DNA of 64,000 bases from Rhizobium metallidurans (GCF_014196505.1 NZ_JACIDW010000003.1:186001-250000), one strand, 5' to 3'; positions 46,074 through 56,314 are shown, counted from the stretch's first letter. The notes: generated from the sequence alone by a model not told the origin. Numbers and translations: made by a program.

Positions 46074-47177
46074 ATGGCCGTCGCCGATCTCACGACTGAA
46101 CAGGAAATTCTGCGTCAGGTGCGCAAGCAGGCTGACAATCGCAAGGCCGTAAGAATTTGGCTCGGCGTCGTTCTCCTGGCGCTGTTCTGTCTGGTGATCG
46201 TCGGCGGCGCGACCCGACTGACGAACTCCGGCCTCTCGATCACGGAATGGAAGCCGATCCACGGTGTCATTCCGCCGCTGAACGCCGCCCAGTGGGAAGA
46301 GGAATTCAAGCTTTACCAGCGTATTCCCGAGTTCCAGCAGATCAATAGCGACATGACGGTCGATGAGTTCAAGGGCATCTTCTGGTGGGAATGGGCCCAT
46401 CGCCTGATCGCTCGCGGCATTGGCGTGATCTTCGCGTTGCCGCTGATCTATTTCTGGGCAACCGGCCGGATCGAGCGGCGTCTGCGCTGGCCTCTCGTCG
46501 GCATTCTGGCGCTTGGCGGCTTCCAGGGCGCCATCGGCTGGTGGATGGTCTCGTCGGGCCTGACCGCGCGCACAGATGTCAGCCAGTACCGTCTGGCGAC
46601 GCATCTGATCACGGCCTGTCTGATCTTCGGCTCCTGCATGTGGATCATGCGCGCCCTGTCACCGCATTCCAAGGACAGCGCGCCGAGCAAGAATGCGCAT
46701 GTCTGGGCCGGTGCGATCGTCGCGCTGACGCTTTTTCAGATTTATCTCGGCGCGCTGGTCGCCGGTCTCGACGCGGGCTTCACCTATAACACATGGCCGC
46801 TGATGGACGGCGCCCTCGTGCCGTCCGACATGCTGATTCAGCAGCCGGCATGGATCAACTTCTTCGAAAATCCGAAGACGGTGCAGTTCATCCATCGCAT
46901 CGGCGCCTACACGCTGTTTGCCGTGACGCTGATCAACATGATCGTCATGCTGCGCGCCGCACCCGCCACGACGCATGCGCGCCGCGCCGTCGTGATGTTC
47001 GCTCTCGTGACTATCCAGGGCGCGATCGGCGTCGCCACGCTGCTGTTCGCAGTCCCGCTCCAGTGGGGTCTGATGCATCAGGGCGGCGCGCTCGTCGTCT
47101 TCGGCTTTGCGATCGCCAACTGGCGCGCTTTCTATGGCGAGTACCCGCACGCGACGGTTATCTCCGAACGCGATTGA
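46074..47177 (+). CDS. ctaA: Heme A synthase
   Basis: This 367-residue eight-helix membrane enzyme oxidises a methyl group of heme O to make heme A for cytochrome aa3. The class 2 pattern is complete: VIVGGATRLTNSGLSITEWKPIHGVIPPLN, WWEWAHRLIARGIGVIFALPL (first heme-ligand histidine), ALVAGLDAGFTYNTWPLMDG, IHRIGAYTLFAVTLINM (histidine) and LMHQGGALVVFG (histidine). The start at 46074 has an AAGGAG site 7 nt upstream. It is a single-gene unit here, with cox genes not in the window. Confidence 0.95.
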   Translation: MAVADLTTEQEILRQVRKQADNRKAVRIWLGVVLLALFCLVIVGGATRLTNSGLSITEWKPIHGVIPPLNAAQWEEEFKLYQRIPEFQQINSDMTVDEFKGIFWWEWAHRLIARGIGVIFALPLIYFWATGRIERRLRWPLVGILALGGFQGAIGWWMVSSGLTARTDVSQYRLATHLITACLIFGSCMWIMRALSPHSKDSAPSKNAHVWAGAIVALTLFQIYLGALVAGLDAGFTYNTWPLMDGALVPSDMLIQQPAWINFFENPKTVQFIHRIGAYTLFAVTLINMIVMLRAAPATTHARRAVVMFALVTIQGAIGVATLLFAVPLQWGLMHQGGALVVFGFAIANWRAFYGEYPHATVISERD

Positions 47178-47480
47178 TTCGCGGCCATGGCCCATGGCGG
47201 GAATATGCACGGATAGTGGCCAGCCTTGCACGTCTGACGCGGCTTCCACAGATCACAAGCTTGCCTCTGCCAGATCGGGCAGCAACCGCATCCCGCTGTC
47301 TGCTTGGCAGGCAGTCTGCATTGCCGGTGTAGGCGATCGCCTGTCCGCGTGTCAGAGCCTGCAAGCATCCGAAGACGAGGTGTGACGTGCCCGCTTGCAG
47401 CGGCCATGAGATATTCGTGCCTCGCTATCGGGTGCATCCGATGCGTCCGGGCTCCAACCACACATAACTCCTGAACGAAA
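47178..47480. other. 303-nt gap between ctaA and rne
   Basis: This space lies between convergent genes. I see no gene with a ribosome site and no tRNA, only the rne terminator at its right edge. Short open frames here are Arg-rich and look like chance. Confidence 0.5.
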
Positions 47481-47510
47481 AAATCCGGCTGCGTCGCCGC
47501 AGCCGGATTT
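47481..47510 (-). terminator. Rho-independent terminator of rne
   Basis: On the minus strand a 13-bp GC-rich stem (AAATCCGGCTGCG and its complement) with a 3-nt loop is followed by six T residues, 27 nt after the rne stop. Confidence 0.88.
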
Positions 47511-47536
47511 CGATCAGTCACGTCCGAAAATCAGTC

Positions 47537-50440
47537 TCAGAAAAAACCGCGGCGCTGCCACCAGCCGGCCTTCTTCGGCTTGCCGTCGCCATCAGTCGCT
47601 TCTGCGGTGGACGACTTTACGGTCGGTTCGGAGGAGGCGACGTTCGCGCCGCGATTGGCGCGAGCGGGCTTGGCGTCTTCCTCTGCGGGCGCTGCCAGAT
47701 CGGCGGACGCTTCGGCGACTTCCGGCTCGGCGGCAGGGGCAGCTTCAGCAACCGGTGCGGTTTCAGCGGCAACCGCCACATCTGCTTCCACGACGGGCTC
47801 TTCGACCGGAGACGCCTTGCGGCTGCGGCGAGCGCGCTTCGGCTTCACATCCTCGGTTACCGTGGCGCCGGCTTCGACGGCAGCCATGGCCGATGAGGCT
47901 TCGACAGCTTCCGCCGCGGCGGCCTCGACGGCGACGTCCACGGGCGCGCTGTCCGCGTTGGAGGCCGCGGCTTCGCCCGAGGTCTCGCTGTCGTCCGCGC
48001 TTGCGGCGACATCACCATCTTCGGCGACATCGTCGCCCTCAGCACCTTCCTCGCGGTTGCGGCGACCGCCGCGCTTGCCGCGACGGCGGCGCTTGCGGCG
48101 CTGTGCGTCATCGCCTTCGGCGCGCTCTTCGGAGCCGGCAGCGGACGCGGTTTCGGCGTCGTCGCCATCCTCGTCACCACCGTCTTCGTCGCCAGCCTGT
48201 TCGGCGCCGTTCTCGTCGGATGCCTGCTGCTCGCCATTGCCGTTGCGGCCGCGGCGACGACGGCGACGCTTGCGCTTGCGTCCGTCACCTTCGCCCTCTG
48301 AGCGGGCAGCGGCAGCGGGGCGTTCCGACGCCTGCTTTTCTTCCAGTTCTTCGTCTTCTTCCTCGTCGATCTCGATGACGACGTCATCGTCGTCGTCTTC
48401 GGGGATGGCGGCGAAGTTGAAGAGCGTTTCGATCTTGACCGGATTTTCGACGGCTTCGCCGCGATCGATCGCGAAATGCTGCGCACCGACAGCACCATCG
48501 GCACCGATGATGATGGCAACGCCGAAACGGGCTTCGTAGTCGACGATCGTCTGGCGCTTGTGGTTCAAGAGGTAGAGCGCGATGTCAGGTGTGGTGCGCA
48601 CGGTGATGTCGTGCGTGGTGTTCTTGAGCAGGTATTCCTCGACACCACGCAGTACGTGAAGCGCAACGGAAGACTGCGAGCGAACGTGACCGGTGCCGCC
48701 GCAATGCGAGCAGACCTGGGTCGTCGATTCGAGAACAGATGCACGAATGCGCTGGCGCGACATTTCGAGCAGGCCGAAATGCGAGATGCGGCCGACCTGG
48801 ATGCGGGCGCGATCGTTCTTCAAGCAATCCTTCAGCTTCTTCTCGACAGCGCGGTTGTTGCGCTTTTCTTCCATGTCGATGAAGTCGATGACGACAAGGC
48901 CGGCCAGGTCGCGCAGGCGCAGCTGGCGGGCGACTTCGTCGGCGGCCTCCAGGTTGGTCTGCAACGCGGTGTCTTCGATCGAATGCTCGCGGGTCGAACG
49001 ACCGGAGTTGACGTCGATCGAAACCAGCGCTTCCGTCTGGTTGATGATCAGATAGCCACCCGACTTCAGCGTCACCTGCGGCTGGAGCATGCGGTCGAGC
49101 TGGGCTTCAATGCCGGAGCGCGAGTAGATCGGGTGAATGTCGCGGTAAGGCTGGACCACCTTGGCGTGGCTCGGCATCAGCATCTTCATGAAGTCTTTCG
49201 CTTCACGATAGCCTTCCTCGCCGGACACGATGATCTCGCCGATATCCTTGTTGTAGAGGTCGCGGATCGAACGCTTGATGAGCGAGCCTTCCTCGTAGAC
49301 GAGGCAGGGCGCGGTCGAAGCGAGCGTCAGTGTGCGGACGTTTTCCCACAGGCGCATCAAGTATTCGAAGTCGCGCTTGACCTCGACCTTGGTGCGGTTG
49401 GCGCCGGCCGTGCGCAGGATGACGCCCATGCCCTGCGGCACTTCGAGCATCCGTGCGATTTCCTTCAGGCGCTTGCGGTCCTGTGGATTGGTGATCTTGC
49501 GGGAAATGCCACCGCCGCGCGCAGTGTTCGGCATCAGAACCGAGTAGCGGCCCGCGAGCGACAGATAGGTGGTGAGAGCAGCGCCCTTGTTGCCGCGTTC
49601 TTCCTTGGCAACCTGCACCAAAAGGATCTGGCGACGCTTGATGACTTCCTGGATGCGGTACTGCTTGCGCGGCTTGCGCTGTACGCGATCCGGAACTTCT
49701 TCCATGGCGTCTTCGGCGCCGACATTCTCGATCACTTCTTCTTCGTGATCATGATCGTCGTCGTCTTCATCGTCACCGCGGCGGCGGGCGCCGACGTCTT
49801 CGGAAATCGTGTCGGTCTCGACCATGGCGGCCATTTCGCCGCCGGTGGAGCCTTCGTCGTCATTGTCGGCGACAGCGGTCTCGGCGGATGCCGCTTCCTC
49901 GGCCTCGGCCGCCGGGACGGCCTTCTTGCGGCTACGGCGCGGCTTGGCCTTCTTGGCGGGAGCCTCTTCAGCGGCTTCGACAACCTCGGTTGCTTCGGCT
50001 GCTGCCGGCGCCTCGACGACCACTTCGGTCGCTGCTTCCTCGGTTACCGCCTCGGGCTCGTGCTTGGCGACGATGCCGACGTCGGGCTGCTCCTGGTTGG
50101 CGGGATCGATTCGCGCCGTTTCGACATGCTCGACGTCGTCGTCATGGCGATGCTCTTCGGCTTCCGCGCGCAGCAGAGCCTGACGGTCGGCCAGCGGAAT
50201 CTGGTAGTAGTCGGGATGGATTTCGGCGAAGGCCAGGAAGCCGTGCCGGTTGCCGCCGTAATCGACGAAAGCGGCCTGCAGCGAGGGCTCGACCCTCGTT
50301 ACCTTTGCGAGGTAGATGTTGCCGCGAATTTGCTTCTTATGCTGAGACTCGAAGTCAAATTCTTCTATGCGGTTTCCGCGAACGACAACGACGCGCGTCT
50401 CTTCCTCGTGAGACGCGTCGATAAGCATTTTGTCTGCCAT
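47537..50440 (-). CDS. rne: Ribonuclease E
   Basis: This 967-residue endonuclease is the core of RNA decay and rRNA processing. The S1 domain begins at residue ~35 (IRGNIYLAKVTRVEPSLQAAFVDYGGNRHGFLAF) and is split by an acidic, Ala/Glu-rich insert of about 170 residues (~90-260), typical of alphaproteobacteria. The catalytic DNase I-like fold includes SIDVNSGRSTREHSIEDTALQTNLEAADE and LRDLAGLVVIDFIDME. The zinc-link is CSHCGGTGHV. From about residue 560 on, a long disordered tail carries two Arg-rich blocks ([14 protein letters not shown] and RRKRRRRGKRGGRRNREEG) likely to bind RNA, and ends KKAGWWQRRGFF. Confidence 0.95.
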   Translation of the reverse strand: MADKMLIDASHEEETRVVVVRGNRIEEFDFESQHKKQIRGNIYLAKVTRVEPSLQAAFVDYGGNRHGFLAFAEIHPDYYQIPLADRQALLRAEAEEHRHDDDVEHVETARIDPANQEQPDVGIVAKHEPEAVTEEAATEVVVEAPAAAEATEVVEAAEEAPAKKAKPRRSRKKAVPAAEAEEAASAETAVADNDDEGSTGGEMAAMVETDTISEDVGARRRGDDEDDDDHDHEEEVIENVGAEDAMEEVPDRVQRKPRKQYRIQEVIKRRQILLVQVAKEERGNKGAALTTYLSLAGRYSVLMPNTARGGGISRKITNPQDRKRLKEIARMLEVPQGMGVILRTAGANRTKVEVKRDFEYLMRLWENVRTLTLASTAPCLVYEEGSLIKRSIRDLYNKDIGEIIVSGEEGYREAKDFMKMLMPSHAKVVQPYRDIHPIYSRSGIEAQLDRMLQPQVTLKSGGYLIINQTEALVSIDVNSGRSTREHSIEDTALQTNLEAADEVARQLRLRDLAGLVVIDFIDMEEKRNNRAVEKKLKDCLKNDRARIQVGRISHFGLLEMSRQRIRASVLESTTQVCSHCGGTGHVRSQSSVALHVLRGVEEYLLKNTTHDITVRTTPDIALYLLNHKRQTIVDYEARFGVAIIIGADGAVGAQHFAIDRGEAVENPVKIETLFNFAAIPEDDDDDVVIEIDEEEDEELEEKQASERPAAAARSEGEGDGRKRKRRRRRRGRNGNGEQQASDENGAEQAGDEDGGDEDGDDAETASAAGSEERAEGDDAQRRKRRRRGKRGGRRNREEGAEGDDVAEDGDVAASADDSETSGEAAASNADSAPVDVAVEAAAAEAVEASSAMAAVEAGATVTEDVKPKRARRSRKASPVEEPVVEADVAVAAETAPVAEAAPAAEPEVAEASADLAAPAEEDAKPARANRGANVASSEPTVKSSTAEATDGDGKPKKAGWWQRRGFF

Positions 50441-51097
50441 GTAAGCTGAGCTCCTCGGCGCAGTCGAACGTCGGCAGGCTCCACAGTCGATAAGACAAGG
50501 GGAGTGCGGTCCGTCATAGCAGCGCCGGATAGTGAAAGTCGCGATTGGTGCGGTGTGGAAGGCAGCAGCCAGACAGCAGCGGGGAAACTCTTCTCCCGGG
50601 GTCTGTAGACTTTAGATAAAACCTGCTGCGACACCATAAAAGACCAAGCGAGATCGACAAAACAAAGACCTTATTCAGGCCCGATGAGTTTGCTCTCTCT
50701 TTAAAGAGCGGTTGGTGGCAATCCACCGATGAAGTTTCCGCATACTCCGGAAAATTCAGGATCCATTGTCGGATGTAAGCATGTAAGACGGCGGACGATT
50801 GCCGGTTGTGGCGCCAGGTCCTTTGCGGTTGGCTGCCTTGTCGGCGACTCTATCCCGTCAGTGCTTCTACCCTAAAAATGCTTGTATGTTTTCTCCGTCA
50901 CAATAGCAAGGGAAAAGCCAAATGTGCCATAATATTGATGGATTTGCAGCATCATAGAAAATACCGGTGCACGAGGTGATTCCGGCGCGGCGACTGCGGC
51001 AATTGTTCCAGGCCGCGATCATGTGTAGCGCCGGATCCGGCATTGATGACAATTGGGGCATGACAGTCGGTTGTATAGCGAGACGCGGCGCGCAACG
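50441..51097. other. 657-nt divergent region between rne and amiC
   Basis: No protein gene is convincing in this stretch. It must hold the divergent promoters of rne (leftward) and amiC (rightward). RNase E mRNAs in other bacteria have long structured leaders used for autoregulation, so a long 5' UTR is plausible. The middle (about 50870-50960) is AT-richer. No tRNA or known ncRNA was recognised. Confidence 0.5.
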
Positions 51098-52333
51098 GTG
51101 AAATCCGGCTTGCGGACGAAAAACTTCAGGGCTTGGATGATTGCGACGGTGATGGCGGTTGCCGCCCTGCCGCTCGGTCATTCGGCGGCGGTCGCGGCAA
51201 GTCAGGAACGCCTGCTCGCTTATGGCGCGCGCATTGTCGGCGACGATGCGAGAACGCGCGTCGTCATGGATTTCGACCGTCCCCCCAGCTTCTCCATTCA
51301 TTACATCGCCAATCCGGAACGGGTCGTGGTCGATCTTCCGGCAACGGCCTTCGGTTTCCCCGCCAAGGATCTCGAGGCGAGGGGCCTCTTCAAGGATATC
51401 CGCTACGGCACGATGGATGGCGATAGCGCCCGCATCGTTCTAACGGCGACGAAGCCGGTGCGTATCGGCACGGCGAAGGTCCAGGCGGATGAAGGCGGCA
51501 AGGGACAGCGTCTCGTCCTGGAAGCCGAGGCGACGGACAAGGCGACGTTCAACGAATTGGTGAAAGCCCAATCCTGGGGCGAGCCCGAGGCCGCGCAAAC
51601 GACCAGTGCCATGCCGGCGCCGGAAAACGCCGGACCCGGCGACTTCATCGTCGCCGTCGATGCCGGCCATGGCGGCATCGATACCGGCGCGATCGGCGTC
51701 GATACAAAGACGCAGGAAAAGGATGTCACGCTGGAGTTCGCCAAGGCGTTCGCCGACCGGCTGAACGGTGTACCCGGCATCAAGGCTTTCCTGACGCGCA
51801 AGGATGATTCGTTCCTGTCGCTGTCCGAGCGCGTGCGGATCGCGCGGCAGAACCGCGCCTCGCTTTTCGTCTCTATGCATGCCGACACGTTGCGGCAGAA
51901 GGAGATCCGCGGCGCAACCGTTTACACCATATCCGACAAGGCGTCCGACAAGCTGGCCGCCGACCTCGCCGAACGCGAAAACCTGTCGGATCAGATCGCC
52001 GGCAACGCGGCCACGGCCGAGCCGCCCGAAGTGGCCGATATCCTGCTCGACCTGACGCGCCGAGAAACGCAGGCGTTTTCGATCTCGATGGCCGAAAGCG
52101 TTCTGACATCCTTCAAGGATCAGGTGACGACGATCAACAATCCGCACCGTCATGCCGGCTTCCGTGTGCTGCAGGCGCCCGATGTCCCATCCGTCCTGCT
52201 GGAACTCGGCTTTCTCTCCAACACGGAGGACGAGAAACTGCTTCTCGACCAGGCCTGGCGCGACAAGATCGGCAATCTGTTGACGGAGGCGGTGAAGAGA
52301 TACCGCGCATCCATGGTGGCCAAGGGCGGCTGA
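51098..52333 (+). CDS. amiC: N-acetylmuramoyl-L-alanine amidase (AmiC-type)
   Basis: This protein of about 411 residues is a periplasmic zinc amidase that cuts the septal peptidoglycan stem from MurNAc. It has a signal peptide (AWMIATVMAVAALPLGHSAAVAA), an AMIN domain (LAYGARIVGDDARTRVVMDFDRPPSFSIHYIANPERVVVDLPATAF), and the Amidase_3 domain. Metal ligands lie in VAVDAGHGGIDTGAIG (H), QEKDVTLEFAK (E), and RASLFVSMHADTL (H); the catalytic Glu is in SVLLELGFLSN. The start is uncertain: GTG 51098 is chosen, and ATG 51137 inside the signal is too late. mrcA follows 243 nt on. Confidence 0.9.
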   Translation: MKSGLRTKNFRAWMIATVMAVAALPLGHSAAVAASQERLLAYGARIVGDDARTRVVMDFDRPPSFSIHYIANPERVVVDLPATAFGFPAKDLEARGLFKDIRYGTMDGDSARIVLTATKPVRIGTAKVQADEGGKGQRLVLEAEATDKATFNELVKAQSWGEPEAAQTTSAMPAPENAGPGDFIVAVDAGHGGIDTGAIGVDTKTQEKDVTLEFAKAFADRLNGVPGIKAFLTRKDDSFLSLSERVRIARQNRASLFVSMHADTLRQKEIRGATVYTISDKASDKLAADLAERENLSDQIAGNAATAEPPEVADILLDLTRRETQAFSISMAESVLTSFKDQVTTINNPHRHAGFRVLQAPDVPSVLLELGFLSNTEDEKLLLDQAWRDKIGNLLTEAVKRYRASMVAKGG

Positions 52334-52576
52334 CATAAAGTCGTTGCCGAGATGTGACACTTGCCCAGGTAAACATGTATCCGTGTGGAATTGCAGGCAA
52401 AAGCCCTACTTTCCTCACATTCGGGCCATTACTCACGGCTATGTTTCCGTGTGCGAAACGGAATTGGCTTGTGGCCGCATTCGGCATGGAGTAATTCGCG
52501 CAGCGTGCAAAGTGCCGCGGTTCATGCGATTGTTATGCGCGCGCCGATCGATAATTGAGATACCGGTAGCTTAGAT

Positions 52577-55024
52577 ATGATCAGACTTCTTGGATATTTC
52601 TTCGGAGCGGCTTGCGTCCTGTTCCTGGGCGGAGCGGCGGCCGTTGCCGTTTACCTGGCGACGGTGACGAAGGATCTTCCTGACTACGCGGTGCTGAGCA
52701 GCTACGAGCCGCCGGTGACGACGCGCGTGCATGCCGGCAACGGCGCGCTGATGGCCGAGTATGCCAAGGAGCGCCGCCTGTTCATTCCGATCCAGGCCGT
52801 TCCCGATCGCGTCAAGGCCGCGTTCCTGTCGGCGGAAGACAAGAATTTCTACCAGCATCCGGGTATCGACGTCACCGGCTTCGGCCGCGCCGTGGTCGCC
52901 TACCTGACCGGCGGTCCGACGCAGGGCGGCTCGACCATCACGCAGCAGGTCGCCAAGAATTTCCTGCTGTCGAGCGAACAGACCATGGAGCGCAAGGCCA
53001 AGGAAGCCATCCTCTCCTTCCGCATCGAGCAGGCCTACAGCAAGGACAAGATCCTCGAGCTCTATCTGAACGAGATCTTCTTCGGCCTGAACTCGTACGG
53101 TATCGCCAGCGCCGCGCTCACCTATTTCAACAAGTCGGTCAACGAACTGACCGTCGCCGACGCGGCCTACCTGGCCTCGCTGCCGAAGGGGCCGGCGAAC
53201 TATCATCCCTTCCGCCATCCGGACGCCGCGGTGACGCGCCGCAACTGGGTCATCGACCGCATGGTCGAGAATGGCTACGTCAGCCAGTCGGATGGCGATG
53301 AAGCCAAGAAGCAGCCGCTCGGCGTCACCGGCCGGAGCAGCGATCCGTCGCTTTTCGCATCCGGCTACTTTGCCGAAGCCGTCCGCCGCCAGCTGATCGA
53401 CCAGTACGGCGAGAAGATGCTCTATGAGGGCGGCCTCTCGGTCCGTACCTCGTTCGACCCGCAGTTGCAGCTCTTCGCCCGCAAGGCGCTGCAGGACGGC
53501 CTGATCAATTACGACGAACGCCGCGGCTTCAGTGGCCCGATCACACAGATCGACACGACGTCGGACTGGGGCAAGGCGCTTGCCGATGTTCCGGCTCTCT
53601 CCGACGTTCCCGAATGGCAGCTGGCCGTGGTGCTGGCGGTCGCCAACGACAGCGTGGATATCGGACTGCAGCCGCTGAAGGACGGTACGGGCAAGGTCCT
53701 GCCCAATCGTGAGCGCGCCGTTATCGAAGCCAAGAACATGCAGTGGGCATACCGCTCGGCAACCGGTGGCAAGACCTCAAAGTCGCCGCAGGGCGTGCTG
53801 TCGGTGGGGGACGTGGTCTATGTCGAGCGCCTGGGCGCCGACAATTCGACATCCTACCGCCTGCGCCAGCCGCCGAAGGTCGCCGGCGGTCTTGTCGCCA
53901 TGGACCCGAAGACCGGTCGTGTCCTGGCTATGGTCGGCGGCTTCTCCTATGCGCAGTCGGAATTCAACCGCGCGACACAGGCGATGCGTCAGCCGGGCTC
54001 GTCCTTCAAGCCCTTCGTCTACGCAGCCGCCCTGGACAACGGCTATACCCCGGCCTCGGTCGTCAGCGACGATCCGCTTGAAATCCAGATCGGCAACGGC
54101 CAGGTCTGGGCGCCCGACAACTACGAAGGCGAGGGCGGCGGTGCCAACACGCTGCGCTTTGCCATCGAGAAGTCGCGCAACCGCATGACGGTGCGTCTGG
54201 CCAACGATCTTGGCATGAATGTCGTCGCCGAATATGCCAACCGTTTCGGCATCTACGACAAGATGATGCCGGTCCTGTCCATGTCGCTCGGCTCCGGCGA
54301 GACGACGGTCATGCGCATGGTGTCGGCCTATTCGGTCATCGCCAACGGCGGCAAGCAGATCAAGCCGACCCTGGTCGACCGCATCCAGGATCGTTATGGC
54401 AAGACGATCTTCAAGCATGAGGAACGTGTCTGCGAAGCCTGCAACGCCGGCGAGTGGCAGAACCAGGAAGAGCCGAACGTGGTGGACAACCGCGAAACCG
54501 TTCTCGACCCGATGACCTCCTACCAGATCACCTCGATGATGCAGGGCGTTATCCAGCGCGGCACGGCCGCCGGCAAGATCCAGCTCGGCGAACGTGATGT
54601 CGCCGGCAAGACCGGCACGACCAACGATGAAAAGGATGCCTGGTTCGTGGGCTTCACGCCTGATCTCGTCGCCGGTCTTTACATCGGCTTCGATTCGCCG
54701 TCCTCGCTTGGCCGTGGCGGCACCGGCAGCTCGCTCTCCGCGCCTGTCTTCAACGAATTCATGCAGGCGGCCGTCAAGGACACGCCGGTATCGAAATTCG
54801 TCATTCCGCCGGGAATGAACCTGATCCCGATCGATCGCAAGACCGGGATGGCCGCGATGCAGGGCGATCCGAACACCATCATCGAAGCCTTCAAGCCCGG
54901 CACCGGCCCGGCCGACAGCTACTCCGTCATCGGCATGGACAACACCATGGCGCCGGAGGAGATCTTGAAGACCTCGCCGCAGGCCAACCAGGCGATTCAA
55001 TCCAATACCGGTGGTCTATACTGA
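52577..55024 (+). CDS. mrcA: Penicillin-binding protein 1A
   Basis: This 815-residue class A bifunctional enzyme polymerises glycan strands and crosslinks stems. It has an N-terminal membrane anchor (IRLLGYFFGAACVLFLGGAAAVAVY). The GT51 domain has its catalytic Glu in SAEDKNFYQHPGIDVTGFGRA and the QGGSTITQQVAKN motif. The transpeptidase domain has SSFK (in QPGSSFKPFVYAAAL), SRN (EKSRNRMTV), and KTGTT. An OB-like insert lies between them (around residue 370-430). The length matches rhizobial PBP1a, the main elongation synthase in this group. It is co-oriented with amiC and prfB. Confidence 0.96.
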   Translation: MIRLLGYFFGAACVLFLGGAAAVAVYLATVTKDLPDYAVLSSYEPPVTTRVHAGNGALMAEYAKERRLFIPIQAVPDRVKAAFLSAEDKNFYQHPGIDVTGFGRAVVAYLTGGPTQGGSTITQQVAKNFLLSSEQTMERKAKEAILSFRIEQAYSKDKILELYLNEIFFGLNSYGIASAALTYFNKSVNELTVADAAYLASLPKGPANYHPFRHPDAAVTRRNWVIDRMVENGYVSQSDGDEAKKQPLGVTGRSSDPSLFASGYFAEAVRRQLIDQYGEKMLYEGGLSVRTSFDPQLQLFARKALQDGLINYDERRGFSGPITQIDTTSDWGKALADVPALSDVPEWQLAVVLAVANDSVDIGLQPLKDGTGKVLPNRERAVIEAKNMQWAYRSATGGKTSKSPQGVLSVGDVVYVERLGADNSTSYRLRQPPKVAGGLVAMDPKTGRVLAMVGGFSYAQSEFNRATQAMRQPGSSFKPFVYAAALDNGYTPASVVSDDPLEIQIGNGQVWAPDNYEGEGGGANTLRFAIEKSRNRMTVRLANDLGMNVVAEYANRFGIYDKMMPVLSMSLGSGETTVMRMVSAYSVIANGGKQIKPTLVDRIQDRYGKTIFKHEERVCEACNAGEWQNQEEPNVVDNRETVLDPMTSYQITSMMQGVIQRGTAAGKIQLGERDVAGKTGTTNDEKDAWFVGFTPDLVAGLYIGFDSPSSLGRGGTGSSLSAPVFNEFMQAAVKDTPVSKFVIPPGMNLIPIDRKTGMAAMQGDPNTIIEAFKPGTGPADSYSVIGMDNTMAPEEILKTSPQANQAIQSNTGGLY

Positions 55025-55124
55025 CACCACCCAAAAATAGCGTGGCGGTCGCGGCTCTTTACATCCGCGGCCGCCACAACTATTTGACGGACGACTTTTG
55101 AAGACAACGCAAAGAAGCGGGAAA

Positions 55125-56256
55125 ATGCGAGCGGAAATCCAGAACGTAGTCGATGAAACCAAGCAGGCTATCACCCTGCTGAGGAGGCATCTTTGACTGG
55201 GACCAGGCGGTAAGACGACTGGACTGGTTGAACAACAAGGCAGAGGACCCGAACCTCTGGAACGATGCCACCGAGGCACAGAAGCTGATGCGCGAGCGCC
55301 AGCAGCTCGATGACGGCATCAACGGCGTACGCCGCTTCGAACAGCAGATGAAAGACAATATCGAGCTCATCGAGATGGGCGAGGACGAGGGCGACGAGGC
55401 CATCGTCAAGGAGGCCGAGGACGCGCTGAAGGCGCTGAAGGTCGAGGCCGCCCGCCAGCAGGTCGAGGCGATGTTGTCGGGCGAAGCCGACGGCAACGAC
55501 ACCTATCTCGAAGTTCACTCCGGCGCCGGCGGCACCGAGAGCCAGGACTGGGCCAACATGCTGCTGCGCATGTACACCCGCTGGGCAGAACGCTCGAAGT
55601 TCAAGGTCGAACTCCTCGAAGTCCACGACGGCGAAGAAGCCGGCATCAAGTCCGCGACGCTGCTGGTCAAGGGCCACAATGCCTATGGCTGGCTGAAGAC
55701 CGAATCTGGCGTTCACCGTCTGGTCCGTATCTCGCCCTATGACAGCAACGCCCGTCGCCACACCTCGTTCTCATCCATCTGGGTCTACCCCGTCGTCGAC
55801 GACTCGATCCAGATCGACATCAACGAAAGCGACTGCCGCATCGACACCTACCGCTCCTCGGGCGCCGGTGGTCAGCACGTCAACACGACCGACTCCGCCG
55901 TCCGCATCACCCACATGCCCTCGGGCATCGTGGTGCAGTGCCAGCAGGAGCGTTCGCAGCACAAGAACCGCGCTAAGGCCTGGGACATGCTGCGCGCACG
56001 TCTCTACGAAGCGGAACTGAAGAAGCGCGAAGACGCGGCCAACGCCGAAGCGGCCTCCAAGTCCGATATCGGCTGGGGCCACCAGATCCGCTCCTACGTC
56101 CTGCAGCCCTACCAGATGGTCAAGGACCTGCGCACCGGCGTCACCAGCACCGCGCCCGACGACGTGCTGGATGGCGAACTCGACGAGTTCATGGAAGCAG
56201 CGCTGGCGCACCGCATCAGCGGCAAGCCGGATGCCATGGTCGACGATGTCGACTGA
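55125..56256 (+). CDS. prfB: Peptide chain release factor 2 (programmed +1 frameshift)
   Basis: RF2 reads UAA and UGA stop codons. The gene is in two frames: 55125-55193 encodes the first 23 residues ([16 protein letters not shown]...RRHL), then an in-frame TGA at 55194. After a +1 shift at CTT-T, reading resumes at GAC 55195 and continues to 56256, giving 376 residues. RF2 motifs are present: [14 protein letters not shown], the anticodon-like SPF-equivalent region ([17 protein letters not shown]), and the catalytic GGQ ([17 protein letters not shown]). This is normal autoregulation, not a pseudogene. A terminator follows. Confidence 0.95.
55182..55197 (+). promoter_or_regulatory. prfB +1 programmed frameshift site
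   Basis: AGGAGG (an internal Shine-Dalgarno) followed by CAT CTT TGA C. This is the same layout as E. coli (AGGGGG TAT CTT TGA C): the SD sits 3 nt before the slippery CTT. Low RF2 delays termination at TGA and favours the shift. Confidence 0.95.
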
Positions 56257-56280
56257 CAGGTTTTTGTCGAGATGATATCG

Positions 56281-56304
56281 AAAAGGCCCCACGCGGGGCC
56301 TTTT
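56281..56304. terminator. Bidirectional terminator after prfB
   Basis: A stem of AAAAGGCCCC with GGGGCCTTTT and a 4-nt loop (ACGC) is flanked by A and T runs. It lies between prfB and the convergent 56315-56857 gene. Confidence 0.88.
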
Positions 56305-56314
56305 CTGATTTGGG

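Noticed and set aside
48476..50449. Plus-strand frame of 657 codons opposite rne
   Set aside because: Shadow of the RNase E catalytic and acidic regions; no motifs of its own.
55194..55196. Premature stop making prfB a pseudogene
   Set aside because: The stop is part of the conserved CTT-TGA-C programmed frameshift site with a spaced internal Shine-Dalgarno.
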